From positions 1 through 64,000 of the forward strand of contig NZ_NSLB01000006.1 of the NCBI RefSeq assembly GCF_002304225.1: a stretch of 64,000 nt of DNA, read 5' to 3'. The notes below the pieces were generated by a model. That model was not told the origin of the DNA. It ran no database searches and saw only the letters and a list, made by a program, of their open reading frames with translations. The stretch is from Pseudomonas sp. HAR-UPW-AIA-41. Lineage in GTDB: Bacteria; Pseudomonadota; Gammaproteobacteria; Pseudomonadales; Pseudomonadaceae. Positions 53,940 through 63,248 of the stretch are shown one piece after another (the first letter of the stretch is position 1; the number at the start of each line of letters is the position of its first letter). A program made the position numbers and the translations under genes.

Positions 53940-56084
53940 ATGACTGACGCCATCCGTTACGAAAAGGGCCAGGACAATATCGTCGTCCTGACCATGGACA
54001 TGCCCGGCCAGAGCGCCAACACCATGAACGCGGTGTACCGCGAGGCCATGGGCAAGATTGTCGAGCGCCTGGAAGCCGAGAAGGACTCCGTCGCCGGGGT
54101 CATCCTCACCTCCGCGAAGAAGACCTTCTTCGCCGGCGGCGACCTGAACGAACTGATCAAGGTCACAAAGGCCGATGCCAAGCCGTTCTACGACATGATC
54201 CTCAACATCAAGGGCCAGCTGCGCCGCCTGGAAACCCTGGGCAAGCCGGTGGTGGCCGCCATCAATGGCGCGGCCCTCGGCGGCGGCTGGGAAATCGCCC
54301 TGGCCTGCCATCACCGAATCGCCCTGAACGACGCCAGCATCCAGATCGGCCTGCCGGAAGTGACCCTCGGTCTGCTGCCGGGCGGTGGCGGCGTGGTGCG
54401 CATGGTGCGCATCCTCGGTCTGGAGAAGGCCCTGCCGTACCTGGCCGAAGGCAAGAAGGTACGCCCGGACGCCGCACTCAAGGCCGGCCTGATCCACGAT
54501 CTGGCCGAGAACACCGATGAGATGCTGGCCAAGGCCCGTGCCTGGATCGCCGCCAACCCTGCCGCGGTACAGCCGTGGGATGTGAAGGGCTACAAGATCC
54601 CGGGTGGCACGCCGAGCACCCCGAGCGTGGCGCAGATGCTGGCCATCGCCCCGAGCGTGCTGCGTGACAAGACCAAGGGCTGCTTCCCGGCGCCGGAGAA
54701 GATCATGTGCGCCGCCGTGGAAGGCGCGCAGGTGGACTTCGACACCGCGCAGCTGATCGAGGCGCGCTACTTCACCGAGCTGACCACCGGCCAGGTCGCC
54801 AAGAACATGATTGGCACCTTCTGGTTCCAGCTGAACGACATCAACGCCGGCAGTTCGCGTCCGCAGGGTTATCCCAAGTACCAGACCAAAAAGGTTGGCG
54901 TACTGGGTGCCGGCATGATGGGCGCCGGTATTGCCTATGTGTCGGCCGCGGCCGGCATCGAGGTGGTGCTCAAGGATGTGTCCGTGGAAGCAGCGGAGAA
55001 GGGCAAGAGCTACTCGGCCAAGCTGCTCGACAAGAAAGTGTCCCGTGGCCACATGACGACCGAGAAGCGCGATGCCTTCCTGGCCCGGATCAAGGCCACC
55101 GACAGCGAGGCCGACTTCGAGGGTTGCGACCTGATCATCGAAGCGGTGTTCGAGGACCGCAACCTCAAGGCCAAGGTCACCGCCGCCGCTGAGAGCGCCG
55201 CGCTGGCCGATGCTGTGATTGCGTCCAACACCTCGACCCTGCCGATCACCGGTCTGGCGACGGCTGTGGCCAAACCGGAGAAATTCATCGGTCTGCACTT
55301 CTTCAGTCCGGTCGACAAGATGCCGCTGGTGGAAATCATCAAGGGCGAGAAGACCAGCGACGAGACTCTGGCGCGCGGCTTCGACTACGTGCTGCAGATC
55401 AAGAAGACCCCGATCGTGGTCAACGACAGCCGTGGCTTCTTCACCTCCCGCGTGTTCGGCACCTTCACCAACGAAGGCATCGCCATGCTCGGCGAGGGCG
55501 TGAGCGCGGCGATGATCGAGGCCGAGGCGCGCAAGGCCGGCATGCCGGTGGGCCCGCTGGCGATCAGCGACGAAGTGTCGATGAGCCTGATGGATCACAT
55601 CCGCAAGCAGACCGTGGCCGACCTCGCTGCCGAAGGCAAAGCCATTCCCGAGCACCCGGCCTTCGCCGTGATCGATCTGATGCTGCAGGAGTACAAGCGT
55701 CCGGGCAAAGCCGCCGGTGGCGGTTTCTACGACTACCCGGCGGGCGGCAAGAAGCACCTGTGGCCGGAGCTCAAGGCCCGCTTCGAGAAGCGTGATGCGC
55801 AGATCTCCCAGGAGGACGTGCGTGACCGGATCCTGTTTATCCAGGCGATCGAGACCGTGCGCTGCGTTGAGGAGGGCGTATTGCTGTCGACCGCCGATGC
55901 CAATATCGGCTCGATCTTCGGCATCGGCTTTGCTGCGTGGACCGGTGGGGCTCTGCAGTACATCAACCAGTACGGGGTGAAGGACTTCGTCGCCCGCGCC
56001 CAATACCTGGCCGAGCAGTACGGCGAGCGTTTCCTGCCGCCGGCCCTGTTGCTGGAAAAGGCGGCCAAGGGCGAGCAGTTCTAA
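53940..56084 (+). CDS. Multifunctional enoyl-CoA hydratase / 3-hydroxyacyl-CoA dehydrogenase (FadB/FadJ-like)
   Basis: The product has 714 residues. The N-terminal crotonase domain has AGGDLNEL (oxyanion hole) and GAALGGGWEIALACHHRIA and LPEVTLGLLPGGGG, which hold the two catalytic Glu. The NAD-binding domain begins VGVLGAGMMGAGIAYVSAAAG near residue 320, with the dehydrogenase signature VNDSRGFFTSRVF and His in GLHFFSPVDKMPLVEI. It hydrates enoyl-CoA and oxidises the 3-hydroxyacyl-CoA. It partners with the thiolase. A strong terminator follows. Confidence 0.94.
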   Translation: MTDAIRYEKGQDNIVVLTMDMPGQSANTMNAVYREAMGKIVERLEAEKDSVAGVILTSAKKTFFAGGDLNELIKVTKADAKPFYDMILNIKGQLRRLETLGKPVVAAINGAALGGGWEIALACHHRIALNDASIQIGLPEVTLGLLPGGGGVVRMVRILGLEKALPYLAEGKKVRPDAALKAGLIHDLAENTDEMLAKARAWIAANPAAVQPWDVKGYKIPGGTPSTPSVAQMLAIAPSVLRDKTKGCFPAPEKIMCAAVEGAQVDFDTAQLIEARYFTELTTGQVAKNMIGTFWFQLNDINAGSSRPQGYPKYQTKKVGVLGAGMMGAGIAYVSAAAGIEVVLKDVSVEAAEKGKSYSAKLLDKKVSRGHMTTEKRDAFLARIKATDSEADFEGCDLIIEAVFEDRNLKAKVTAAAESAALADAVIASNTSTLPITGLATAVAKPEKFIGLHFFSPVDKMPLVEIIKGEKTSDETLARGFDYVLQIKKTPIVVNDSRGFFTSRVFGTFTNEGIAMLGEGVSAAMIEAEARKAGMPVGPLAISDEVSMSLMDHIRKQTVADLAAEGKAIPEHPAFAVIDLMLQEYKRPGKAAGGGFYDYPAGGKKHLWPELKARFEKRDAQISQEDVRDRILFIQAIETVRCVEEGVLLSTADANIGSIFGIGFAAWTGGALQYINQYGVKDFVARAQYLAEQYGERFLPPALLLEKAAKGEQF

Positions 56085-56097
56085 GCCCTATGCCAAT

Positions 56098-56127
56098 AAA
56101 AAACCGGCCCTGGTGGCCGGTTTTTTT
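56098..56127. terminator. Rho-independent terminator of the beta-oxidation operon
   Basis: AAAAAACCGGCC, loop CTGGT, GGCCGGTTTTTTT gives a 12-bp stem with a seven-T run, 13 bp after the stop. It can act in both directions. Confidence 0.94.
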
Positions 56128-56160
56128 ATGCCTATGTTCCGTTGCTGAGCGGCATGGGCT

Positions 56161-56247
56161 TGTAGGTTGGCGTTGAGCGCAGCGAAGCCCAACATGAACA
56201 GCCTGCTTTGTTGGGCTTCGTCGCATGGCTCCTCAACCCAACCTACA
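56161..56247. repeat. Palindromic element (GTAGGTTGGGTTGAG family), copy 2
   Basis: TGTAGGTTGG and CCAACCTACA form the ends, with inner GCGAAGCCCAAC / GTTGGGCTTCG arms. It matches the element at 45581-45665 in arms but not in the loop. It lies between convergent genes after the terminator. Confidence 0.85.
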
Positions 56248-56263
56248 AACTAAGGTGCTCGTC

Positions 56264-57244
56264 TCAGAACAGATCGATGCTGCCGCTGCTGCTTGGCACA
56301 CCCTGTAGCTCACCGTTTTCGAGCAACTCGGTGTAGTCAGCGAGGCGGTTGCGTCCGTTCTGTTTGGCCCAGTAGAGCGCCTGGTCAGCCTGTCCGAGCA
56401 CGGCCGAGGCACTGCCCTGGTCACCGATACGGGTGTAACCGATGCTGACGGTCAGCCCCTTGAGTTGCGGGAAGTCATGTTCGCTCAGCAGGCGGCGGAA
56501 GCGCTCCAGCACCAGATGAGCCTCGTGTGCATCCAGGTCGCTGAGCAGAATGACGAACTCCTCGCCGCCGTAGCGGAACAACTGATCCTCGCGTCGGAAG
56601 CAGTCGGCCATCAGGCGGCTGACGAGCAAAAGCACCTCGTCACCGAACAGGTGGCCGTAGGTATCGTTGATCTGCTTGAAGTGGTCGATATCGAGGATCG
56701 CCAGCCAGCTGGGATGACGCTGACGGCTGCGTCGTTCCTGATTCAGCGCATTGTCCTCGGCCAGGGCGAGGGCATGCAGGATGCGTTCTTCCAGTTGATG
56801 GCGGTTGAGCAGGCCGGTAAGGCGGTCGCGGTTCTTCTCGCTGAGCAGACGGGAGAAATTCTCGACGATGGTGATCAGGCTGCGCAGAGCGCGTTGGCCA
56901 TCGTCATGTAACTGTTCGCCGCAGAGCAGCAGCAGTTGCGTCGGCGTATCCTGGGTAGCCAGGCGCCAGGCCTGATTATCGCCCTCACGGGCGTGTCCCT
57001 GTAACAGAGCCTCACGTGCCACCAACAGACGTTGCGGGTCACTGAGCAGCTCCAGACGCTCGCTACTGCACAGTCGACCGGAGTACCAGTGGCTGCTGAT
57101 CCACAGACGGCCATCGTGCTCGACCAGCAGCAAGGCTTCTTCGACTTCGCTGAAGTTTTGCCCGAGGGTTTGCAACAGTGCCAGTTCAACGGTTTCCACC
57201 GAACGCTGACGACTGATGGATTCAATGGCTTCCAGCAATTGCAT
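56264..57244 (-). CDS. Cytoplasmic GAF-like diguanylate cyclase
   Basis: The product has 326 residues. Residues 1-140 form a GAF-like sensor (MQLLEAIESISRQRSVETVELALLQ, LLLVEHDGRLWIS). The GGDEF domain starts DRLTGLLNRHQLEERI, with the active GGEEF near residue 226 and the inhibitory RxxD (RRED) five residues before. No membrane helix is seen. It should make cyclic-di-GMP in response to a cytosolic ligand. It is divergent from a periplasmic binding protein gene. Confidence 0.92.
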   Translation of the reverse strand: MQLLEAIESISRQRSVETVELALLQTLGQNFSEVEEALLLVEHDGRLWISSHWYSGRLCSSERLELLSDPQRLLVAREALLQGHAREGDNQAWRLATQDTPTQLLLLCGEQLHDDGQRALRSLITIVENFSRLLSEKNRDRLTGLLNRHQLEERILHALALAEDNALNQERRSRQRHPSWLAILDIDHFKQINDTYGHLFGDEVLLLVSRLMADCFRREDQLFRYGGEEFVILLSDLDAHEAHLVLERFRRLLSEHDFPQLKGLTVSIGYTRIGDQGSASAVLGQADQALYWAKQNGRNRLADYTELLENGELQGVPSSSGSIDLF

Positions 57245-57425
57245 GCTAGGCTCCGGTGCTCGGCTATCTTGACCGAGGCGTTAAGAACATGGAGCTATTG
57301 TGCCATCATTAAAGGCCACAGGTAGGCCCAAGTAACTGATTCGAATCAAGAAGACAGCAGTTGATCGGGTACACAAGTACCAGTTAGGGTTTGCAGTTGA
57401 TACCTGTTCTCGCCAGGGAGTTACG

Positions 57426-58196
57426 GTGAACGCCATTCTCAACCGGTTGTGCGGTGTGTTGCTGGGTGCCATGGCTGGAATGGCCACTGCCAGTGAGCCT
57501 TTGCATGTCTATGTGGGGGCGGGACAAATGCCGTTCGCCGATGATCAGCCTGGCGAGCGTGGTGTTTTTGGGGAGTTGATGGACGAGCTGTGCCGGCGCA
57601 TGCAGCGTGAGTGTGTGTACAAGAGCGTGCCCTGGCGTCGGGTTCAGTGGGTAATGGCTGAAGACCCGCAGGGCATTGTTCTAAACCTCGGCCGCAACTC
57701 AGAACGTGAAGAGCTTTTTTTCTGGCTGCTGGAAGTGCTGCCAACGCCATACTTGCTGGCCAGCCCTGAGCACCGCTTCAACAGCCTGAGCGATGCGCTG
57801 AAGGCAGGACCGGTCGCCGTCATGGCTGCCACGCCGCGTGCAGACGAACTCAAGGCCTTGCGCAGCGAGTATCAGCAGGTAATCGAGGTAAATCAGCCGC
57901 AGCAAGCCGTCGAGTTGCTCAAGGCCGGTCGGGTGGTGGCCTGGTATGAAATCGAGCAACGTATCCGTTATCTGTGGCCTGCTGACTTGCCTGCCTTGCA
58001 ATTCGGACCACCGCTCAGCAGTACCCGCAGCTACATTGCCGCCAGCCCGATGCTGATTGATGCCACGAGCCTGTCTCGTGAGATGAACCGGCATTTTCAG
58101 GAGATGCAGGCAGATGGCAGTTGGTCGCGGATACTGGAAGACTACCGCCTGGCCCATGCGCCTGTGGCGCCATTCAATCACGCGGTTGCGCTGTGA
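57426..58196 (+). CDS. Periplasmic amino-acid-type substrate-binding protein
   Basis: The product has 256 residues from a GTG at 57426 with GGGAG upstream. A signal peptide ends ATASEPL. The mature part has LHVYVGAGQMPFADDQPGERGVFGELMDELCRRM and later DGSWSRILEDYRL, typical of SBP_bac_3-type proteins with short lobes. No ABC transporter genes are adjacent. The next gene, an AraC-type regulator, begins at its stop, so the binding protein may act as a sensor or marker for that regulon. Confidence 0.85.
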   Translation: MNAILNRLCGVLLGAMAGMATASEPLHVYVGAGQMPFADDQPGERGVFGELMDELCRRMQRECVYKSVPWRRVQWVMAEDPQGIVLNLGRNSEREELFFWLLEVLPTPYLLASPEHRFNSLSDALKAGPVAVMAATPRADELKALRSEYQQVIEVNQPQQAVELLKAGRVVAWYEIEQRIRYLWPADLPALQFGPPLSSTRSYIAASPMLIDATSLSREMNRHFQEMQADGSWSRILEDYRLAHAPVAPFNHAVAL

Positions 58197-58198
58197 AT

Positions 58199-59005
58199 AT
58201 GCCGTTGGACATAGCCGATGATGCGGCGCAGACCGAGCGTACCCGCGCCACCATTTTGCGATACCACCTGAGTTGGAAAGCACGCGATCTGGAAGCGGTT
58301 CTGGCGCTTTATCACCCGGACGTGGAATACAACGATTTCTTTCAGCAGCGCTGTATGCGACTGCCAGAACTGCGCGAGTATCTGGAGCAGAATTTGCCTC
58401 GGCGGCCGGGTGAGTTGCTGGAGCATGTTGATCGGATCCGCATCGATGGACATACCGCATTCATCCAATATCAGTTTCGCCTGCAGGGTGGTGATGGCCT
58501 GGTGTCGTTTCGTACTGGTGAGGCCATTACCGTTCGGGATGACCTCATCTGGAGGATCAATGAGTACGCCACGCTGGTGCATGAGGCGCGCCCGGGCTAC
58601 GTCACCGCAGGTACACGGCCGGCCACCAGTCGCCTTGGCCTGTCTCCGCGCCAGTTGAGTCAACTGGCTCAGGACCTGCAGGACTACTTTCAGCGGCAGC
58701 AGCCCTTTCTCAATCCAGAACTGGACTTGCAGCAAGTGGCTTTGGCTACTGGCTACAGCCGCAATCAGATATCTCATCTGCTCAATCAGGTGTTGGGACA
58801 GAGCTTTTATCGCTACGTCAATCAGGCCCGGTTGCAGTATCTACTCGACAGTCTTGATGCTCAGTCGGATCTGACACGAATTGATGAGCTGGCCTTTGCC
58901 GCAGGATTCAATTCGCTGTCGGCTTTCTACAAGTGTTTTCGTGAGCGTACAGGCATGACGCCCAAGGCTTACCTGCGGGATTTTTCCACGCGGGCACGCA
59001 CGTAA
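58199..59005 (+). CDS. AraC-family regulator with an N-terminal SnoaL-like domain
   Basis: The product has 268 residues. Residues 15-130 resemble a SnoaL/NTF2-like fold (HLSWKARDLEAVLALYHPDVEYNDFF, FIQYQFRLQGGDGLVSF). The C-terminal 110 residues form two helix-turn-helix motifs: DLQQVALATGYSRNQISHLLNQVLGQSFYRYVNQARL and IDELAFAAGFNSLSAFYKCFRERTGMTPKAYLRDF. The unusual sensor domain suggests a hydrophobic ligand. A GTG at 58193 overlapping the upstream stop (GTGA) is an alternative start and shows translational coupling. It probably regulates the downstream flavoprotein/cupin genes or its own operon. Confidence 0.9.
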   Translation: MPLDIADDAAQTERTRATILRYHLSWKARDLEAVLALYHPDVEYNDFFQQRCMRLPELREYLEQNLPRRPGELLEHVDRIRIDGHTAFIQYQFRLQGGDGLVSFRTGEAITVRDDLIWRINEYATLVHEARPGYVTAGTRPATSRLGLSPRQLSQLAQDLQDYFQRQQPFLNPELDLQQVALATGYSRNQISHLLNQVLGQSFYRYVNQARLQYLLDSLDAQSDLTRIDELAFAAGFNSLSAFYKCFRERTGMTPKAYLRDFSTRART

Positions 59006-59071
59006 GACAGCATTGTCTGCCTGCGATTAGGCTCTCTCCATTGTTGAGTCCGAGACGATGGAGTAACCCAC

Positions 59072-60478
59072 ATGAGCGAGTGGCGCCAAATCAGCCTGTG
59101 GCTGGATCAGCTTGATGAGCCGCTGACGCCGCGAGCACCGCTGACTGCTGAGGTTGACGCGGATGTGGCGATCATTGGCGCCGGCTACACCGGGCTCTGG
59201 ACTGCCTACTACCTGAAGACGCAGGCCCCGCACTTGCGCATCGTTGTGGTCGAGGCCGAGATTGCCGGCTTTGGCGCCTCGGGCCGCAATGGCGGTTGGC
59301 TGATGGGTAACCTGCTTAACGACGAGCGCCTGCTTCGCCGCCTGCCTGTTGGCGAGCGGGCGGCCAGCAGTGCGTTGCTGCACGACATTCCCGATGAAGT
59401 CGGACGTGTGCTCAGCCATGAAGGCATCGCCTGTGATTACCGCAAGGGCGGCGTGCTGTACTGTGCGGCACGCTATCCCGAACAGCGCCAGCGGCTACTG
59501 GCGCAACTCGCTGCGCTGCGGGAGTTGGGGCAGGGTGAAGGCGATTACCGCTGGCTGAATGCGGAAGAGCTGGCCGGCCAGATGCGTGTTGATGGCGCCG
59601 AGGGAGCGCTGTACAGCCCGCACTGCGCCACCATCCAGCCTGCCAAGCTGGTTCGCGGTCTGGCCGCCTGTGTCGAACGTCTGGGCGTGATGATTTACGA
59701 GCAGAGCCGGGTGCTCGACTGGCAGCCCGGTCAATTGCGCACACAAGGCGGTAGCGTGCGTTGTGACTGGCTGGTGCCCGCCGTCGAGGGCTATGCCGCG
59801 TTAATGCCAGCGCTCAGCCCACACCAGTTGCCGGTGCAGAGTCTGCTGATTGCCACCGAGCCTCTGACCCAGGGTATCTGGAACGAGATTGGCCTGGCCC
59901 GCGGGCAGGCCTTCAGCGAGGCCAGTCGTCAGGTGACCTATGGACAGCGTACTGCCGATGATCGTCTGGTGTTTGGCGCCCGAGGCGGCTATCGATTTGG
60001 TGGGCGGCTGCGCGAAAACTTCCAGTTGGACAGCGATGAGGTCGACCTGCGCCGGCGCCTGATGCTTGATCTGTTTCCGATCCTCAAGGCGGCCGAGATC
60101 ACCCATACCTGGGGCGGCAACCTTGGCATGGCTCGCCGATTCCAGCCGCACATGCTGTGCGATCGCCAGCAACGCATTGCCCTGTCCGGTGGTTACGGCG
60201 GGGAGGGTGTCGGTGCCAGCAACTTGGGCGGGCGCACCCTGGCCGATCTGATCCTTGGCCACGATACACCGCTGATCCGCCAGCCCTGGGTGTTGCCGCA
60301 GGCGGCTATCGACCAGTTGCCGCGCTGGGAGCCCGAGCCTCTGCGCTGGCTCGGTTACAACGCGATCATCAGCAGCTTTGTCCACGAGGACCAGGTGCTG
60401 GCGAAACCGCACAGCGCGCCCTGGCGCCGACATCTGGCTATGAGCGTGGCCAGCTTCATGGAGGGGTTCATGCGCTGA
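59072..60478 (+). CDS. FAD-dependent amine/amino-acid oxidase (PuuB/DAO-like)
   Basis: The product has 468 residues. The FAD motif is IIGAGYTGLWTAYYL with VVEAE following, then GASGRNGGWLMG, a segment common to gamma-glutamylputrescine oxidase and related DAO-fold enzymes. The C-terminal LSGGYGGEGVGASNLGGRTLADLILG segment binds FAD. It should oxidise an amine or N-alkyl amino acid with O2. The cupin gene follows after 54 bp in the same direction, as in PuuB-type clusters, and may belong to the same operon. Confidence 0.9.
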   Translation: MSEWRQISLWLDQLDEPLTPRAPLTAEVDADVAIIGAGYTGLWTAYYLKTQAPHLRIVVVEAEIAGFGASGRNGGWLMGNLLNDERLLRRLPVGERAASSALLHDIPDEVGRVLSHEGIACDYRKGGVLYCAARYPEQRQRLLAQLAALRELGQGEGDYRWLNAEELAGQMRVDGAEGALYSPHCATIQPAKLVRGLAACVERLGVMIYEQSRVLDWQPGQLRTQGGSVRCDWLVPAVEGYAALMPALSPHQLPVQSLLIATEPLTQGIWNEIGLARGQAFSEASRQVTYGQRTADDRLVFGARGGYRFGGRLRENFQLDSDEVDLRRRLMLDLFPILKAAEITHTWGGNLGMARRFQPHMLCDRQQRIALSGGYGGEGVGASNLGGRTLADLILGHDTPLIRQPWVLPQAAIDQLPRWEPEPLRWLGYNAIISSFVHEDQVLAKPHSAPWRRHLAMSVASFMEGFMR

Positions 60479-60532
60479 GTCGGCAGTGAACGCAAATTCA
60501 ATTCGTGATGTGAATCAGAGCAGGAGATAACC

Positions 60533-60874
60533 GTGAACATTAGCCATTTCAAAGACACTGCTGACTGCGCACTGGGCGACGCCACACCGGTGGCGGTGCC
60601 GCTAGGCGACCCGGTCGCGGCAACCCGCTGTATCAGTGATGAGCGCACTGACGGTGTGGAAGCGGGTATCTGGGAGTGCAGCCCGGGGCGCTGGCGCCGT
60701 CAGATCGTGCAGCAGGAGTTTTGTCATTTCATCAGTGGGCACTGCACCTTCACCCCGGACGGCGGCGAGCCGATCGAGATCCGCGCCGGCGACGCTATTG
60801 TTTTCCCACAGGGCACCACGGGGGTGTGGGATATCCATGAGACAGTGCGCAAGACTTTTGTGCTGATTGGCTAG
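60533..60874 (+). CDS. Cupin-domain protein (EutQ-like / cupin_3)
   Basis: The product has 113 residues from a GTG at 60533 with AGGAG six bases upstream. It is one cupin fold: GIWECSPGRWRRQIVQQEFCHFISGHCTFTPDGGEPIEIRAGDAIVFPQGTTGVWDI. The Trp/Glu pattern is typical of cupin_3 proteins found next to amine oxidases. No metal-binding His cluster is obvious apart from one in FCHF, so a catalytic role is uncertain. Confidence 0.9.
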   Translation: MNISHFKDTADCALGDATPVAVPLGDPVAATRCISDERTDGVEAGIWECSPGRWRRQIVQQEFCHFISGHCTFTPDGGEPIEIRAGDAIVFPQGTTGVWDIHETVRKTFVLIG

Positions 60875-61344
60875 CCTCCTTCGCTTATGAGAGTGATGGT
60901 CTGGTGACTGGCAGAACCTAGGTTTTGTCACCAATCCAATGGAACAAAACCGTTGCTCTCATGCTGCCTCTAGCCAGTTGGGCTTAGCGAGGCATTCAGA
61001 GAGCGGTTACGCCTCACATGGCCACCAGTCAGCTGCGGAGCAGCCGCTCAGAAATCACCCTCATCTCACCATGGGCGGAAATTCATAATCCCGATAATTG
61101 GTACATACGTACCATCAGGTGCCCCTACGCAAGGAGGGGGGATTGGCCGGCAGAGGTTGGTAACTTCGCGTTAGCCAAGGTTGTTTGCTGCAAAGGTATT
61201 ACCGCCGGGACGGAGTCCTGCCTGGCTTCTTCAGAAGCCGGGCGCCAGTGCGGAATCAGGGGATGGACAGCGTTGGCAGATTAATCGGCTTGCACCTGAG
61301 TGCGGGCCTGCCTGCGCCAATACCCTCACCGGAGCACAACAACA
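60875..61344. other. Intergenic region with a large imperfect palindrome
   Basis: This 470-bp gap has no convincing gene. Just after the cupin stop, nested inverted repeats occur: GGCTAG / CTAGCC at the ends (60869-60974), ATGAGAG / CTCTCAT, and GGTTTTGT / ACAAAACC in the centre. The rest shows no clear promoter. The ribosome site GGAG of the next gene is at about 61330. Confidence 0.45.
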
Positions 61345-62577
61345 ATGAGCGCATTGCTGAAATCCCTGAAACACGCCATGGCCGCGCTGGCCATCGGCGG
61401 CGGTGCCACGCTGGGCCTTGCGGCCTCTGGTACAGCCCTGGCCGAGTCCCGTCCGGTCATCTTCGTCGGCAACAACTGGGACGGCACGGTCAACGTGTTC
61501 GATTCCACCAGTTACGCCAAGATCGGCCTGATCAACGCGGTCCCGGACAAGCGCGCCCGCATGAGGGAAATCCTCCTCAACCCGATCAAACTGACCGCCT
61601 TCCAGGCCGTGCGCAACCTGATCGGCGAAGGCAACGACCAACTGGTCGACGACATGTACAGCAGCAATGACGGGCGTTTGCTGATCGCCTCTCGGCCGAG
61701 CTTCGCCGATGTGGTGGCCATCGACATCGCCACGGGCAAGGTGGTGTGGCGCTTCGTGGTCGATGGCTACCGCTCCGACCACATGGCCCTGTCGCCGGAC
61801 GGCACCAAGGTGGCGGTGTCTGCCTCCACCGGCAATGTGGTTCACGTGCTGGACGTCAACACCGGCAAGCAGGTCGGCAAGTTCAAGTCCGGCAATTCGC
61901 CACACGAAAACGTCTATTCCAAAGACGGTTCGAAGATCTATCACGCCAGCATCGGCTATGTGTTCACGCCGCTGGACCCGCAGTTCTTCGACTGGACCAA
62001 GGGTGAGCGGGTCGTGCAGGTGGTTGATACCAGCAACTATCAGGTCATCAAGAAGTTCAACATGGCCGACAAGCTCAAGGCGGCCGGCCTCGGCAAGCTG
62101 AGCCCGGCCGTTCGGCCCATGGCGCATACCCCGGACGAGAAGTTGTTCTACTTCCAGCTGTCGTTCCTGCACGGCTTCGTCGAGTACGACATGGTCAATG
62201 ACAAGGTGACCCGCCTGGCCAAGCTGCCCAACCTGGTGCCCGACCTGCCGCTGGAGCAGTACGTCAACGACTCCGCCCACCACGGCATCGCCATGAACGC
62301 TGCCGGCACCAAACTGTGCGTGGCCGGCACCATGGATGACTATGTGGCGGTGGTGGATCGGGCGAGCTTCGGTTACCAGCTGTTGCAGGGGCTCGGGCAG
62401 AAGCCCTACTGGGTGACCTCGAACAAGGCGGGTGACCGCTGCTACGTGTCCTGGAGCGGAACCGACCAGATGTCGGTGATCGACTACGCCAGCGGCAGCG
62501 AAGTGGCCCGCGTGGATGTCGGCCGCCATCCCCAGCGGATCCGCGAAGGTTATGCCCCCGGTAACTGGATGAACTGA
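61345..62577 (+). CDS. Secreted YncE-like beta-propeller protein
   Basis: The product has 410 residues with a signal peptide ending AESRP. Repeated blade motifs include VIFVGNNWDGTVNVFDSTSY, VVAIDIATGKVVWRFVVDG, VVHVLDVNTGKQVGKFKSG, GIAMNAAGTKLCVAG and QMSVIDYASGSEVARVDVG, typical of YncE/surface-layer propellers. It should be a periplasmic or outer-membrane binding protein with no clear enzymatic residues. The start at 61345 has GGAG about eleven bases before. A small secreted protein gene follows after 72 bp. Confidence 0.85.
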   Translation: MSALLKSLKHAMAALAIGGGATLGLAASGTALAESRPVIFVGNNWDGTVNVFDSTSYAKIGLINAVPDKRARMREILLNPIKLTAFQAVRNLIGEGNDQLVDDMYSSNDGRLLIASRPSFADVVAIDIATGKVVWRFVVDGYRSDHMALSPDGTKVAVSASTGNVVHVLDVNTGKQVGKFKSGNSPHENVYSKDGSKIYHASIGYVFTPLDPQFFDWTKGERVVQVVDTSNYQVIKKFNMADKLKAAGLGKLSPAVRPMAHTPDEKLFYFQLSFLHGFVEYDMVNDKVTRLAKLPNLVPDLPLEQYVNDSAHHGIAMNAAGTKLCVAGTMDDYVAVVDRASFGYQLLQGLGQKPYWVTSNKAGDRCYVSWSGTDQMSVIDYASGSEVARVDVGRHPQRIREGYAPGNWMN

Positions 62578-62649
62578 GTCAGTACCCGTGCCCTCCCGGT
62601 GATGATCAGCTCATGCCGGGAGGTACTTACGGCCGGAGGGGGAACGAGC

Positions 62650-63219
62650 GTGAAGAAAAACGGGTTATGCCTCGGGGCCATGGCGCTGGCCTGCGTGTGT
62701 TGGGCGACCACTGTGTCAGCCGGTGAGGCCCTTGAATACAGCGCCGTGCAGCATATCGAGACAGTGCCGGGACCTTTCCTGAACCGGATCTACATCGCTG
62801 GTGACAGGGAACGCCAGGATGCAAGCCTGGGCGGCAAGACCGTGACCACCATTATCCGGCGCGACAAAGGCGTGGCCTGGCTGCTGATCCCGGAACAGAA
62901 ACTGTACGAGGAAGTAGAAGTCGCCAACGCTTCGGTGACGTCGTTGCCCGGTCAGTTGGACCCGCAGCGCGGCACACGCCTTGGCGAGGAGCGCCTGGAC
63001 GGCCAGCCGGTCAGCAAAATCGCCATGCCCATGGATGAAGGTCGGCAGGTGGCTTATGCCTGGGTGTCGCCTGAGGGACTGGTGCTCAAGGCGCAGATTC
63101 CTGCCGATGAACAGACGGGTCGGCCTGAGGCACGCCTACGGCTGCAGGACGTGCAGTTCGGCCGGCAGGATCACGCCCTGTTCGAATTGCCTGATGGGTA
63201 TCGCAAGAAGGACGATTGA
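62650..63219 (+). CDS. Small secreted protein of unknown function (DUF4412/LolA-like)
   Basis: The product has 189 residues from a GTG at 62650 with GGAGGGGG about eight bases upstream. The signal peptide ends TVSAGEA. The mature part is a beta-rich LolA/DUF4412-like fold (SAVQHIETVPGPFLNRIYIAGDRERQD, VAWLLIPEQKLYEEVE, KIAMPMDEGRQVAYAWVSPEGLVLKA). It probably binds a lipid or small molecule, and likely works with the beta-propeller protein upstream. Confidence 0.75.
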   Translation: MKKNGLCLGAMALACVCWATTVSAGEALEYSAVQHIETVPGPFLNRIYIAGDRERQDASLGGKTVTTIIRRDKGVAWLLIPEQKLYEEVEVANASVTSLPGQLDPQRGTRLGEERLDGQPVSKIAMPMDEGRQVAYAWVSPEGLVLKAQIPADEQTGRPEARLRLQDVQFGRQDHALFELPDGYRKKDD

Positions 63220-63248
63220 CGGGCGATGAAGTCTGCTCGGCACAATTG

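Noticed and set aside
52701..56003. A 1100-codon open frame on the minus strand opposite the thiolase and FadB-like genes
   Set aside because: It is the mirror of two genes with strong family motifs. High GC with G/C third positions leaves long stop-free antisense frames. The translation is low-complexity and rich in His, Gly, Val and Ala, with no domain.
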